Origin: Janthinobacterium sp. SUN073
Lineage (GTDB): Bacteria > Pseudomonadota > Gammaproteobacteria > Burkholderiales > Burkholderiaceae_D
Direction of reading: 5' to 3'
Length of the DNA: 64,000 nt
NCBI RefSeq assembly: GCF_030397665.1
Contig: NZ_JAPUBT010000005.1
Location: forward strand, 310,001-374,000
Part shown: positions 53,292 to 62,176 of the stretch, in pieces
Layout of the letters: every line of letters starts with the position of its first letter
Numbering within the stretch: the first letter of the stretch is position 1
Notes under the pieces: model-generated
Told to the model about the DNA's origin: nothing
Seen by the model: the letters and a program-made list of their open reading frames with translations, nothing else
The model's database searches: none
Made by a program: the position numbers and the translations under genes

Positions 53292-55844
53292 TCAAGCCTC
53301 CACGGCAAGGATGGGGATCACGGTGCTGCGGCGCTCGTCAAGCGTGGCGGGCCGGATCTGGCCCCGCTCTTCCACGAATACCACATTTTCATCGTTTTTC
53401 TCGCTGTTGACGAAATGGCGGAAACGCTGGCGCACGGCGGGGTTGGAGATGGCTTCCTTCCACTCGCAGGCATAGGTGTCGACCACGTGCTGCATGTCCG
53501 CTTCCAGCTCGTGGGCGATGCCCAGGCTGTCGTCGATGATGACGCGCTTGAGGTAATCGAGGCCCCCTTCCAGATTGTCGCGCCACACGCTGGTGCGCTG
53601 CAGGCGGTCGGCCGTGCGCACGTAAAACATCAGGAAGCGGTCGACATAGCGCACCAGGGTGGCTTCATCGAGATCCGATGCAATCAGTTCCGCATGGCGC
53701 GGCTTCATGCCGCCATTGCCGCATACGTACAGATTCCAGCCTTTTTCCGTGGCGATCAGGCCGATATCCTTGCCCTGCGCCTCGGCGCACTCGCGCGTGC
53801 AGCCGGACACGCCGAACTTGATCTTGTGCGGCGTGCGCAAGCCCTTGTAGCGGTTTTCCAGCTGGATCGCAAAACCCACGCTGTCGGCCACGCCGTAGCG
53901 GCACCAGGTGGAGCCCACGCAGGATTTCACCGTGCGCAAGGATTTGCCGTAGGCGTGGCCCGATTCGAAGCCGGCCGCGATCAGTTCTTCCCAGATGGCC
54001 GGCAACTGGTCGACGCGCGCGCCGAACAGGTCGACCCGCTGGCCGCCCGTGATCTTGGTGTACAGGCCGTATTTTTTCGCCACCATGCCTACGGCGATCA
54101 AGCCGTCGGCCGTCACCTCGCCGCCCGGCATGCGTGGCACGACGGAGTAGGTGCCATCCTTCTGGATATTGCCGAGAAAATAATCGTTGCTGTCCTGCAG
54201 GCTGGCATGCACGGGCGACAGGACAAAATCGTTCCAGCACGAGGCCAGGATATTTGCCGCCACGGGCTTGCACACGTCGCAACCAAGACCCTGGCCATGC
54301 GCGGACAGCAGCGCGCCGAAGCTGCGGATCTTGCCAACGCGGACCAGGTGGTGCAATTCCTGGCGCGAGTACGCAAAATGCTCGCACACGTGGTTATTGA
54401 CGGCCAGGCCCTGCTTCTGCATTTCCGCCTTCATGATCTGCGTCACCAGCGGCACGCAGCCGCCGCAGGCCGTGCCGGCTTTCGTGCAGGATTTTAATGC
54501 GCCGATGGTGGTGGCGCCATCGGCCACGGCCGCGCACAGCGCGCCTTTCGACACGTCGTTACACGAGCAGATTTGCGCCGACTCGGGCAAGGCATCCACG
54601 CCCAGGCCGACTTTTTGCTGGCCGTCGGCCTGCGGCAGGATCAGGAATTCGGGGGATGCCGGCAGCTCGATTTTATTCAACATCATTTGCAAGAGCGTGC
54701 CGTATTCGCTGGCGTCGCCCACCATCACGCCGCCCAGCAGATATTTGCCGCAATCGGAGACGACGATCTTCTTGTAGATCTGCTTGCGCTCGTCCATGAA
54801 CTGGTAGGAGCGGCTGCCCGGCGCATTGCCGTGCGGGTCGCCCAGGCTGGCCACGTCCACGCCCATCAGTTTAAGCTTGGTGCTCATGTCGGCGCCCTTG
54901 AACGACGCTTCGCCCTCCTCTTCCAGCACATGGCGCGCCACGATGCGCGCCATTTCATAGCCAGGCGCCACCAGGCCGAACACCAGGCCGCCCCACAGCG
55001 CGCATTCGCCGATCGCATAAATATCGGGGTCGGAAGTGACGCAGCGGTCATCGATGGCGATACCGCCGCGCGGACCCACGTCCAGGCCGCAAGCGCGCGC
55101 CAGTTCGTCGCGCGGACGGATGCCGGCCGAGAAGACGATCATGTCCGCTTCCAGGTGGCTGCCGTCGGCGAACTGCATGCGGTGCGTGGCCGCTACACCG
55201 TCGACGATGGCCAGCGTGTTCTTTTGCGTGTGCACGGTCACGCCCAGTTCCTCGATCTTGCGCCGCAGGACGCGCGCGCCGCCTTCATCGACCTGCACGG
55301 CCATCAGGCGCGGGGCGAATTCCACCACATGGGTGTCGAGCTTCAAATCGCGCAAGGCCTTCGCGCATTCGAGGCCCAACAAGCCGCCGCCGATCACCAC
55401 CCCCGTCTTTGATTTTCCGCCCCAGGCCAGCATGGCTTCCAGGTCTTCGATGGTGCGGTAGACGAAGCAGCCATCGCGCTCCTTGCCCGGCAGCGGCGGC
55501 ACGAACGGCGTCGAGCCCGTGGCGAACACCAGCTTGTCGTAGGCTAGCACTTCGCCCGTGCTGGCCGTGACGGTTTTCGCCACGCGGTCGATGGACACGG
55601 CCCGCGCATTCAGTTTCAGCACGACGTTGCCCTTGTCGAAGAAGCCGGGCGCCACCAGGGACAGGTCCTCGGCCGATTTGCCGTTGAAAAATTCGGACAG
55701 GTGCACCCTGTCATAGGCGGGGCGCGGCTCTTCGCACAAGACCGTCACGGACAAGTGCGGCGCGTTTTCCAGCGCCAGGCGTTCGAGGAATTTGTGCCCG
55801 ACCATGCCATGGCCGAGGACGACGATCTTCAGGGGGTGGTTCAT
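53292..55844 (-). CDS. nirB: NAD(P)H nitrite reductase large subunit
   Basis: 850 residues. Order: FAD motif VLGHGMVGHKFLERL, NAD motif VVIGGGLLGLECAKALRDL, a BFD 2Fe-2S domain around 425-480 (CSCNDVSKGALCAAV ... CGGCVPLVTQ), the ferredoxin-like nitrite/sulfite reductase half-domain, and the siroheme/4Fe-4S domain with CVGSTWC and GCTRECAEAQ in the CX5C...CX3C pattern. It reduces nitrite to ammonium in the cytoplasm. Second gene of the nitrate operon, 10 bp after narK. Confidence 0.97.
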   Translation of the reverse strand: MNHPLKIVVLGHGMVGHKFLERLALENAPHLSVTVLCEEPRPAYDRVHLSEFFNGKSAEDLSLVAPGFFDKGNVVLKLNARAVSIDRVAKTVTASTGEVLAYDKLVFATGSTPFVPPLPGKERDGCFVYRTIEDLEAMLAWGGKSKTGVVIGGGLLGLECAKALRDLKLDTHVVEFAPRLMAVQVDEGGARVLRRKIEELGVTVHTQKNTLAIVDGVAATHRMQFADGSHLEADMIVFSAGIRPRDELARACGLDVGPRGGIAIDDRCVTSDPDIYAIGECALWGGLVFGLVAPGYEMARIVARHVLEEEGEASFKGADMSTKLKLMGVDVASLGDPHGNAPGSRSYQFMDERKQIYKKIVVSDCGKYLLGGVMVGDASEYGTLLQMMLNKIELPASPEFLILPQADGQQKVGLGVDALPESAQICSCNDVSKGALCAAVADGATTIGALKSCTKAGTACGGCVPLVTQIMKAEMQKQGLAVNNHVCEHFAYSRQELHHLVRVGKIRSFGALLSAHGQGLGCDVCKPVAANILASCWNDFVLSPVHASLQDSNDYFLGNIQKDGTYSVVPRMPGGEVTADGLIAVGMVAKKYGLYTKITGGQRVDLFGARVDQLPAIWEELIAAGFESGHAYGKSLRTVKSCVGSTWCRYGVADSVGFAIQLENRYKGLRTPHKIKFGVSGCTRECAEAQGKDIGLIATEKGWNLYVCGNGGMKPRHAELIASDLDEATLVRYVDRFLMFYVRTADRLQRTSVWRDNLEGGLDYLKRVIIDDSLGIAHELEADMQHVVDTYACEWKEAISNPAVRQRFRHFVNSEKNDENVVFVEERGQIRPATLDERRSTVIPILAVEA

Positions 55845-55854
55845 TGCTGTCTCC

Positions 55855-57150
55855 TCAGGCCGCAGCCATGTTCGGTTCGGCCGCCAGCCCCGTAAAACGG
55901 GCGGCGATGGCGCACAGGGCCGAGACGACCACCAGTGCGCTGAGGATGATCAGGGTCTGGCGGATGTCGCCCGTGCCCTTCATCAGGAAACCGGCCGCCA
56001 CGGCGCCCACGTTGCCGCCGGCGCCGATGATGCCGGCCACGCCACCGAGCGCCTTGCTGTCGATGAAGGGCACCAGCGCATACGTGGCGCCGCAAGCCAT
56101 GTGGGTGAACAGGCCGAAGACCAGCATGGCGATGACGGCGTACGTGACGCTGTCGACTTTGGCAAACCACAGCAAGCCCACGCCTTCGCCTATCATCAGC
56201 ATGAACAGCAGGGTCACGCGGCTGTTCAGATTGCCGCGCAGGGCCAATTTATCCGACATCCAGCCACCGAGGGCGCGGGCAAACAGGGCCAGCAAGCCGA
56301 AGCTGCCGGCTGCCAGGCCCGCCGATTTCAGCGACAGGCCGAAATGGTCGACGTAATACACGGCGGCGATGTTGTGGATGAAAATCTCGATGCCGAAGCA
56401 GGCGCCGTAGGTGACGAACAGCAGCCACACGCGATAGTTGGAACTGGCTGCCTTGAAGCTGGCCCAGCCACCCTTTTTTCCTCCTTCGATGGCCACGCCG
56501 GCGGCGCGCAAGTCCGAGTAATTACCTTCAGGGCAATCCTGCGTATAGCGCCAGTACAGCACTGCCATCACCAGCATCAGCACGCCCGGCACCAGCAGGG
56601 CGATGCGCCAGCCCAGCGATTCGGACACGCCCAGCATCAGCACGGCACCGAGCAGCAGCGGCATCAGCGCCTGCGCCGCGCCGCCGCCCGCATTGCCCCA
56701 GCCGGCGGCGGCCGCATTCGCCGTGCCGACGACGCGGGGCGCGAACATCACCGAGGTGTGATATTGCGTGATGACAAAGCTGGCACCGACGGCGCCGATG
56801 CCCAGGCGGAAGAACAGAAAGCTTTCATAGCTTTGCGAGGCAGCCACGCCCAGCACGGGAATGGCGCCCAGCAGCAGCAAGCCCGTGTACGTCTTGCGGG
56901 GGCCGTAGCGGTCGCACAAGGGTCCGACGATCAGGCGCACGAGGATGGTGATGGCGACGGCCGCGATATTGATATTCGCCACTTGCGCCAGGGAAAGGCC
57001 GAACTCGCCCTTGATGACGGGCATCAGCGGCGCGCAGGCGAACCAGGCGAAGAAACACACGAAAAATGCCATCCACGTCAGGTGGAATGCCCGCATGGGC
57101 GGCGTGGCGAGGGAGAAGAGCGCGATGCGCGTTGCTTTTTGGCTGGCCAT
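55855..57150 (-). CDS. narK: Nitrate/nitrite MFS transporter
   Basis: 431 residues, about twelve helices of the NNP family. The family signatures are seen: GPLCDRYGPRKTYTG, AGWGNAGGGAAQALMPLL and, in the second half, AGGNVGAVAAGFLMKG. It imports nitrate and/or exports nitrite. First gene of the operon. Its ATG at 57150 is about 157 nt after the predicted start of transcription, and the leader carries hairpins and a terminator. Confidence 0.95.
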   Translation of the reverse strand: MASQKATRIALFSLATPPMRAFHLTWMAFFVCFFAWFACAPLMPVIKGEFGLSLAQVANINIAAVAITILVRLIVGPLCDRYGPRKTYTGLLLLGAIPVLGVAASQSYESFLFFRLGIGAVGASFVITQYHTSVMFAPRVVGTANAAAAGWGNAGGGAAQALMPLLLGAVLMLGVSESLGWRIALLVPGVLMLVMAVLYWRYTQDCPEGNYSDLRAAGVAIEGGKKGGWASFKAASSNYRVWLLFVTYGACFGIEIFIHNIAAVYYVDHFGLSLKSAGLAAGSFGLLALFARALGGWMSDKLALRGNLNSRVTLLFMLMIGEGVGLLWFAKVDSVTYAVIAMLVFGLFTHMACGATYALVPFIDSKALGGVAGIIGAGGNVGAVAAGFLMKGTGDIRQTLIILSALVVVSALCAIAARFTGLAAEPNMAAA

Positions 57151-57188
57151 GATAGGTTCCCGAAGTATCCCGAAAATAACAAAAATGC

Positions 57189-57246
57189 AAACAAAAACGG
57201 CGCCCGCCCCCGCCGATGAAAAAAATCAGCCAGAGCGGACGCCGTT
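57189..57246 (-). terminator. Leader terminator (attenuator) of the nitrate-assimilation operon
   Basis: Reverse strand: AACGGCGTCCGC pairs with GCGGGCGCCGTT (one mismatch in 12) around a long loop, then TTTTTGTTT. It lies between the sigma-54 promoter and narK, so by default it should stop transcription. Its 5' arm is the loop and 3' arm of the third AACG hairpin, so the two structures exclude each other. Confidence 0.85.
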
Positions 57247-57304
57247 GTCCAGGTGGTCCGTCGTTGGACCGTTGTGCGTTTATTCAGGGGATCGCCGTTG
57301 ATCC
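57237..57304 (-). ncRNA. ANTAR-type leader RNA: three AACG hexaloop hairpins upstream of the attenuator
   Basis: Reverse strand order: GGATC-AACGGC-GATCC (57304-57289), GGTCC-AACGAC-GGACC (57270-57255), GGAC-AACGGC-GTCC (57250-57237). Each loop is six nt with A first and G fourth, the signature bound by ANTAR antiterminators such as NasR of Klebsiella. The third hairpin shares bases with the terminator 5' arm. Second and third are four nt apart, the paired arrangement described for ANTAR targets. Binding in response to nitrate would let polymerase read into narK-nirBD-nasA. Confidence 0.85.
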
Positions 57305-57317
57305 GTATCTGTTGTGT

Positions 57318-57333
57318 AGCAAGCGCCGTGCCA
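57318..57333 (-). promoter_or_regulatory. Sigma-54 (RpoN) promoter of the nitrate-assimilation operon
   Basis: Reverse strand TGGCAC-GGCGC-TTGCT matches the RpoN consensus at the key bases, with GG (57332-57331) and GC (57320-57319) exactly 10 bp apart. Transcription should start near 57307. NtrC is the usual activator in this setting; a GCACC-TGGC-GGTGC dyad at 57386-57399 is a possible but off-spacing NtrC site. Confidence 0.88.
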
Positions 57334-57485
57334 GCTTTCCCAGGGGCGCGCGGCACCATGCGCACCGGCTTTGCGCCAGATCATGGCACCTGGCGGTGCA
57401 GGCACGCCTCTTCTTGGTGCGAAAAGGAACTCAAACGTGGCAATGTTTGTCTAATTACCATGAAGCTCATGAAGCGGAGGCCGGC

Positions 57486-59201
57486 ATGGTCGGGCAACTG
57501 CGGCAAGTGCAGCCATGGCGCGGCGTGGCGCGTGCGCTGGCGTGCGCCTGTGTGGGTACGTTGTTGATCGCCTGGAGTAACAGTGCTGCGGCGCAAGATG
57601 GCTCCCCCGAGCCCCGTGAACATAGCGAACTCGATGCCACCGTCGTTGCGCCCTTCCGCGCCGCAGCCGCTGCGCGGACAACGCAGGCGCGTACATTTAT
57701 TGTGCGCCTCAGTTATCCGGACGAAGGCCGCGCGCACGCCGTGCGCTGGACCTTGACCTTGTCCGGCCCCGGCCCGCAAGGGGCCGTGCTGCGGCGCTGG
57801 TCAGGCACGCAGCAAGTGGCAGCCGGTGGCCGGAGCGTCACCGTATCCTGGGATGGCCGCGCCGACGCCGATGCGCGCGAACGGCGCATGCTGGCGCCCG
57901 ATGGCTTGTACCAGTTGCGCCTGCTGGCCGTGGCCGATGCCAGCACACCGCAGGAGGCGCAAGTGGAGCAGCAATGGCAAATCCAGGTGCGACGGGGCGC
58001 CAGCACGGCACTCAGGGTGCCCGCCTTCCAGGCGGGCCTGCGACACCTGTCCAGCCTGAGTGACCAGGTGGACTACCGCATCGTCTACGCCAATCTGCAC
58101 AGCCAGACGCGCCACAGCGACGGCGGCGCGGCACTGGACGCCTGCCATGGCGCGCAGGAGCCGCAAACGGCGCCGTTCGGCCCCATCGATGCCTATAAGT
58201 ATGCACAGGATCACGGTCTGGACGCCTTGCTGACATCCGAGCACAACCATATGTATGACGGCTCGGACGGCACCAACGCCGCCGCCGTGCCGGCAGAAGC
58301 CAAGGCCCTGTACCAGACGGGACTGGCCGAAGCGGCCGCCTACACGGCTGCCCACCCGGGATTCCTGGCCCTGTACGGCATGGAATGGGGCGTCATCAAC
58401 AAGGGCGGCCATTTAAATATCTTCAATAGCGAGCAGTTGCTGGGCTGGGAAAGGAATGCCAGCGGAGAATTGCTGGCCGACATGGAAACGCCGAAAAGCG
58501 ACTACGCCGCCCTGTATGCGCTGATGCGCGAACGGGGCTGGCTCGGCCAGTTCAACCACCCTGCGTATGCGGGCCAGTTTCTCGTCAACGGCCAGCCGCT
58601 GGGCTACACACAAGATGGCGACACGGCCATGGTGCTGTGCGAAGTGATGAACACGTCCGCCTTTTCCACCAACGACGAGGAAACGGAGACACGGCGCAGC
58701 AATTACGAGGCGGCCTGCAACCGGGCCCTGGCGGCCGGCTACCACGTGGCCTTCAGCAGCAACCAGGACAACCACTGCGCCAACTGGGGCGCGTCGTATG
58801 GCAACCGCACGGCCGTGCTGGTGGCCAACCCGGCCGCCGGCATGCCCGTTTCCCGCGACAGCGTCCTCGACGCGCTGCGCGCGCGCCGCGTCTTTGCCAC
58901 CATGGACAAGCACGCACAGCTGCTGTTCACGGCGAATGACAGGCTGATGGGCGAGCGCTTCGACAACCACGGCCCGCTGCACCTGGCCACCCATTTCAGC
59001 AACAGCGCGGGGCGGCAAGCGGCGGCCATCGCCATCTTGCACGGTGTGCCGGGCGGTAACGGTTCCGTCACGCAGGTATCGGATCAGGCCGAGCTCACCC
59101 TCACGCCCGCGCCCGGCCCCCATTTCTATTACGCGCGCCTGACGCAGGATGACGGCAACATCGTCTGGTCGGCGCCCGTGTGGGTCAATCAGTTGCCGTG
59201 A
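57486..59201 (+). CDS. DUF3604 / CehA-McbA-like metallohydrolase, secreted
   Basis: 571 residues with a signal peptide (after MVGQLRQVQPW, helix VARALACACVGTLLIAWSNSAAAQ). The first ~180 residues are a beta-rich accessory region. The PHP-like metal-binding core follows: YANLHSQTRHSDG, LTSEHNHMYDG, LALYGMEWGVINKGGHLNIF, LGQFNHPAYAG and AFSSNQDNHCANWG, which supply the His and acidic metal ligands. The family includes CehA/McbA-type hydrolases; the substrate here is unknown. ATG at 57486 follows GGAGG. It is divergent from narK, and its upstream region overlaps the narK promoter. Confidence 0.88.
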   Translation: MVGQLRQVQPWRGVARALACACVGTLLIAWSNSAAAQDGSPEPREHSELDATVVAPFRAAAAARTTQARTFIVRLSYPDEGRAHAVRWTLTLSGPGPQGAVLRRWSGTQQVAAGGRSVTVSWDGRADADARERRMLAPDGLYQLRLLAVADASTPQEAQVEQQWQIQVRRGASTALRVPAFQAGLRHLSSLSDQVDYRIVYANLHSQTRHSDGGAALDACHGAQEPQTAPFGPIDAYKYAQDHGLDALLTSEHNHMYDGSDGTNAAAVPAEAKALYQTGLAEAAAYTAAHPGFLALYGMEWGVINKGGHLNIFNSEQLLGWERNASGELLADMETPKSDYAALYALMRERGWLGQFNHPAYAGQFLVNGQPLGYTQDGDTAMVLCEVMNTSAFSTNDEETETRRSNYEAACNRALAAGYHVAFSSNQDNHCANWGASYGNRTAVLVANPAAGMPVSRDSVLDALRARRVFATMDKHAQLLFTANDRLMGERFDNHGPLHLATHFSNSAGRQAAAIAILHGVPGGNGSVTQVSDQAELTLTPAPGPHFYYARLTQDDGNIVWSAPVWVNQLP

Positions 59202-59308
59202 ACGTCGCGGGTCAGGGTACGGCAACAGCCACCGAATCCATTATTTTTTCGCAGGCGTCGTGTTGTTATACTCACGCAATAAAACTGCTGAGTCCTGATT
59301 TTACTTTC

Positions 59309-59767
59309 ATGCATTCCATTAAATTCATTCTGGCATTCATCGCGCTCCTCGTGCCACTCGTGGGCTGCCATGAAAAAGCGGAAAAATACCAGGGACTGGC
59401 CGAGCGCGCAGTCATCAGCCCAGCGACTGTCAATGGTACGGCATGCGAAAACCATGGCACGGTATCTTATTCCTATGTGATCAATGGGAAAAGATATTAC
59501 GGCTGGACTTCTAATGCGGAATTATCGCTTTCCTCGTGTTCAGATATCAGACCTGGCCATGCTTTTTCCATTTATTACGACCCTCTGCATCCATCGGTCA
59601 ATTCGATCAAGGAACCATGGGAAGAATATGAACGGAGACGAGGCTACTATATCCCAGGATGGCTGATATATTTCCTGCCGCTTTTTATTCCCTTTTTCGT
59701 ACTCGGCATTGAAGTACTGAAAGACAAACAAAACGACACGGGCGCACCTACGCATAGCGATCACTAA
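59309..59767 (+). CDS. Small AT-rich lipoprotein, DUF3592-like
   Basis: 152 residues. Lipobox LVGC after a short signal (MHSIKFILAFIALLVPLVGC). The middle reads GTVSYSYVINGKRYYGWTS, then IRPGHAFSIYYDPLHPSVNSIKEPWEEY, the pattern of DUF3592-type proteins; a C-terminal membrane helix (GWLIYFLPLFIPFFVLGIEVL) follows. The gene is clearly more AT-rich than its neighbours and has no good ribosome site, which hints at transfer or at a weakly expressed gene. Confidence 0.72.
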   Translation: MHSIKFILAFIALLVPLVGCHEKAEKYQGLAERAVISPATVNGTACENHGTVSYSYVINGKRYYGWTSNAELSLSSCSDIRPGHAFSIYYDPLHPSVNSIKEPWEEYERRRGYYIPGWLIYFLPLFIPFFVLGIEVLKDKQNDTGAPTHSDH

Positions 59768-60010
59768 ACAAGCGTGTGCCCTCTGACTTCCACAACATCC
59801 GCCGGGCAACAGCACGGACTGGCGCCCCCTGAAGAGCCAACACGCCGCAGATTCTACGGCCTCGCCCTTTTCCAGCAAACAATATTGGAAAAGTAACTAT
59901 TTTTTTAAGTAGCCGTCCATAGACACTGGTTCCCCACTGCAATCCATGGCACCATGGCTGCGCCGTTTTGCCTGCAACGCGGCCTCCATCGGACCAACCA
60001 GGAACCTTAC

Positions 60011-62116
60011 ATGTCGTCATATCGTATCTTTGCCAGCAGCATGCTGCTCGGCCTGGCCGCAGCGGGCATCGCCCACGCACAAGCCCCCGCCCCTGCCGCC
60101 GCCAACACCGATCCCCACTTGTGGCTGGAAGAAGTCCTCGGCGACAAGCCGCTGGCCTGGGTCAAGCAGCACAATGCCATCACCACCAAAGAATTGGAAG
60201 CCCGGCCCGGCTTCCCGGCCCTGCAGGCGCGCCTGAAAACCATCCTCAATTCCAAGGAACGCATTCCCTACGTCAGCAAGGAAGGCGAGTATTACTACAA
60301 TTTCTGGCGCGACGCCCAGCATGTGCGCGGCATCTGGCGCCGTACCACCCTGGCGCAGTACCAGCTGGCCGAACCGGCCTGGGAAACCGTGATCGACCTC
60401 GACCAGCTGGCCGCCGGCGAGCATGAAAACTGGGTCTGGGGCGGTGCCTCCTGCCTGTATCCGAAGGGCGAACGCTGCCTCATTTCCCTGTCGCGCGGCG
60501 GCGGCGACGCCAAGGTGGTGCGCGAATACGACGTGGCCAAACGTGCCTTTGTCGACGGCGGTTTTACCCTGCCGGAAGCGAAGGGCAGCGCCAGCTGGAT
60601 CGACGCCGATACCCTGTTCGTGTCCACCGATTTCGGCCCCGGCTCGATGACCAGCTCGGGCTACCCGCGCATCATCAAAGAGTGGCAGCGCGGCACGCCG
60701 CTGGCGCAGGCACACACGCTGTATGAAGCCAAGGCCGACGACCTGAGCGCCGGCGCCTACAAGGACTTCACGCCCGGCTACGAACACCAATTCATCGAGC
60801 GGCAGATCGATTTCTACAGCGGCGAAATGTTCCTGCGCGACGGCGCCGACTTGAAGAAAGTGCCGAAGCCGGACGACGCCACGGCCTTCACCGTGCGCGA
60901 CCAATTGATCATCACCCTGCGCTCGGACTGGAAAGTGAACGGCAAGACCTACCTGCAAGGTTCGCTGCTGGCGACAGACTTCAAGGGCTTCATGCAGGGC
61001 AAACAGGCGCTGGAAGTGCTGTACGCGCCCACGGCCACGTCGTCGCTGGACAATGTCACGCCGACCAAGTCAGCCATCCTCGTGACGACTCTGGACAAGG
61101 TCAAGAACCGTCTGACGGAACTGCGCCACGTGAACGGCAAGTGGCAGCGCCGCGCCGTCGACGCGCCGAAGCTGGGCACCCTGGCCGTCAGCGCGCTCGA
61201 CCCCGTCGACTCGGACCAGTACTTCCTGACGGTGACGGACTTCCTCAACCCGACCACCTTGTACCTGGCCACGGCACAGAGCGACAAACGCACGAAAATC
61301 AAGTCGCTGCCCGCCTACTACAACGCGACGCCGTACAAGGTGGAGCAATTCGAATCGACGTCGAAGGATGGCACCAAGGTGCCGTATTTCGCCATCATGG
61401 GAAAGAAGACGAAGTTCGACGGCCGCAACCCCACCGTGCTGTATGGCTACGGCGGCTTTGAAGTGTCGCTGAAGCCAAGCTACAGCGGCACCACGGGCGT
61501 GGCGTGGCTGGAAAAAGGCGGCGTGTACGTGCTGGCAAATATCCGCGGCGGCGGCGAATTCGGCCCCCGCTGGCACCAGGCGGCCTTGAAGGAAAACCGC
61601 CAGCGCGCATACGACGACTTCATCTCCGTGGCGCAAGACCTGATCAAGCGCAAGGTCACCAGTCCGCGCCACCTGGGCATCATGGGCGGCAGCAATGGCG
61701 GCCTGCTGACGGGCGCCGTGCTGGTGCAGCGTCCCGACCTGTTCAACGCCGTCGTCAGCCAGGTGCCGCTGCTCGACATGCGCCGCTATAACAAGATGCT
61801 GGCGGGCGCCTCGTGGATGGGAGAGTACGGCGACCCGGACGTGCCGGAACAATGGGCCTACATCAGCAAGTACTCGCCGTACCAGAACGTCTTCAAGGAC
61901 AAAAAGTATCCGCGCGTGCTGTTTACCACCTCGACGCGCGACGACCGGGTTCACCCCGGCCATGCGCGCAAGATGGTGGCGAAGATGGAAGAGCAAGGCC
62001 ACGACGTGCTGTACTGGGAAAAGACGGAAGGCGGCCATGCGGGCGCCGCCAACAACGACCAGCAGGCGCTGATGTGGGCACTGACCTACACCTTCCTGCA
62101 CGAGCAGCTGAAGTAA
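60011..62116 (+). CDS. Prolyl oligopeptidase-family serine peptidase (S9)
   Basis: 701 residues with a signal peptide (MSSYRIFASSMLLGLAAAGIAHAQ). The propeller half carries WLEEVLGDKPLAWVKQHN, HENWVWGG and EYYYNFWRD; the alpha/beta-hydrolase half has nucleophile S561 in IMGGSNGGLLTG, the Asp of TRDDRVHPGHA (D644/D645) and H676 in EGGHAGA. It should cleave proline-containing oligopeptides in the periplasm or outside. ATG at 60011 is the start of the signal peptide; an ATG further up would bury it. Confidence 0.93.
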   Translation: MSSYRIFASSMLLGLAAAGIAHAQAPAPAAANTDPHLWLEEVLGDKPLAWVKQHNAITTKELEARPGFPALQARLKTILNSKERIPYVSKEGEYYYNFWRDAQHVRGIWRRTTLAQYQLAEPAWETVIDLDQLAAGEHENWVWGGASCLYPKGERCLISLSRGGGDAKVVREYDVAKRAFVDGGFTLPEAKGSASWIDADTLFVSTDFGPGSMTSSGYPRIIKEWQRGTPLAQAHTLYEAKADDLSAGAYKDFTPGYEHQFIERQIDFYSGEMFLRDGADLKKVPKPDDATAFTVRDQLIITLRSDWKVNGKTYLQGSLLATDFKGFMQGKQALEVLYAPTATSSLDNVTPTKSAILVTTLDKVKNRLTELRHVNGKWQRRAVDAPKLGTLAVSALDPVDSDQYFLTVTDFLNPTTLYLATAQSDKRTKIKSLPAYYNATPYKVEQFESTSKDGTKVPYFAIMGKKTKFDGRNPTVLYGYGGFEVSLKPSYSGTTGVAWLEKGGVYVLANIRGGGEFGPRWHQAALKENRQRAYDDFISVAQDLIKRKVTSPRHLGIMGGSNGGLLTGAVLVQRPDLFNAVVSQVPLLDMRRYNKMLAGASWMGEYGDPDVPEQWAYISKYSPYQNVFKDKKYPRVLFTTSTRDDRVHPGHARKMVAKMEEQGHDVLYWEKTEGGHAGAANNDQQALMWALTYTFLHEQLK

Positions 62117-62124
62117 GTGGTGAT

Positions 62125-62160
62125 GTCGGATTACGCGCTCACGCGCCAATCCGACCTACC
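62125..62160. repeat. REP-like palindrome
   Basis: GTCGGATT...AATCCGAC inverted repeat around a GC-rich core (CGCG-CTCA-CGCG), followed by CTACC, just after the peptidase stop. This layout is like the REP/BIME units scattered after genes in many proteobacteria. No U-tract follows directly. Confidence 0.6.
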
Positions 62161-62176
62161 CGGCTTTTTCGGGAGC

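Noticed and set aside
57381-57399. Second sigma-54 promoter on the forward strand for the DUF3604 gene (TGGCAC followed by GGTGC)
   Set aside because: The GG-to-GC distance is 11, not 10, and sigma-54 promoters are strict about this spacing.
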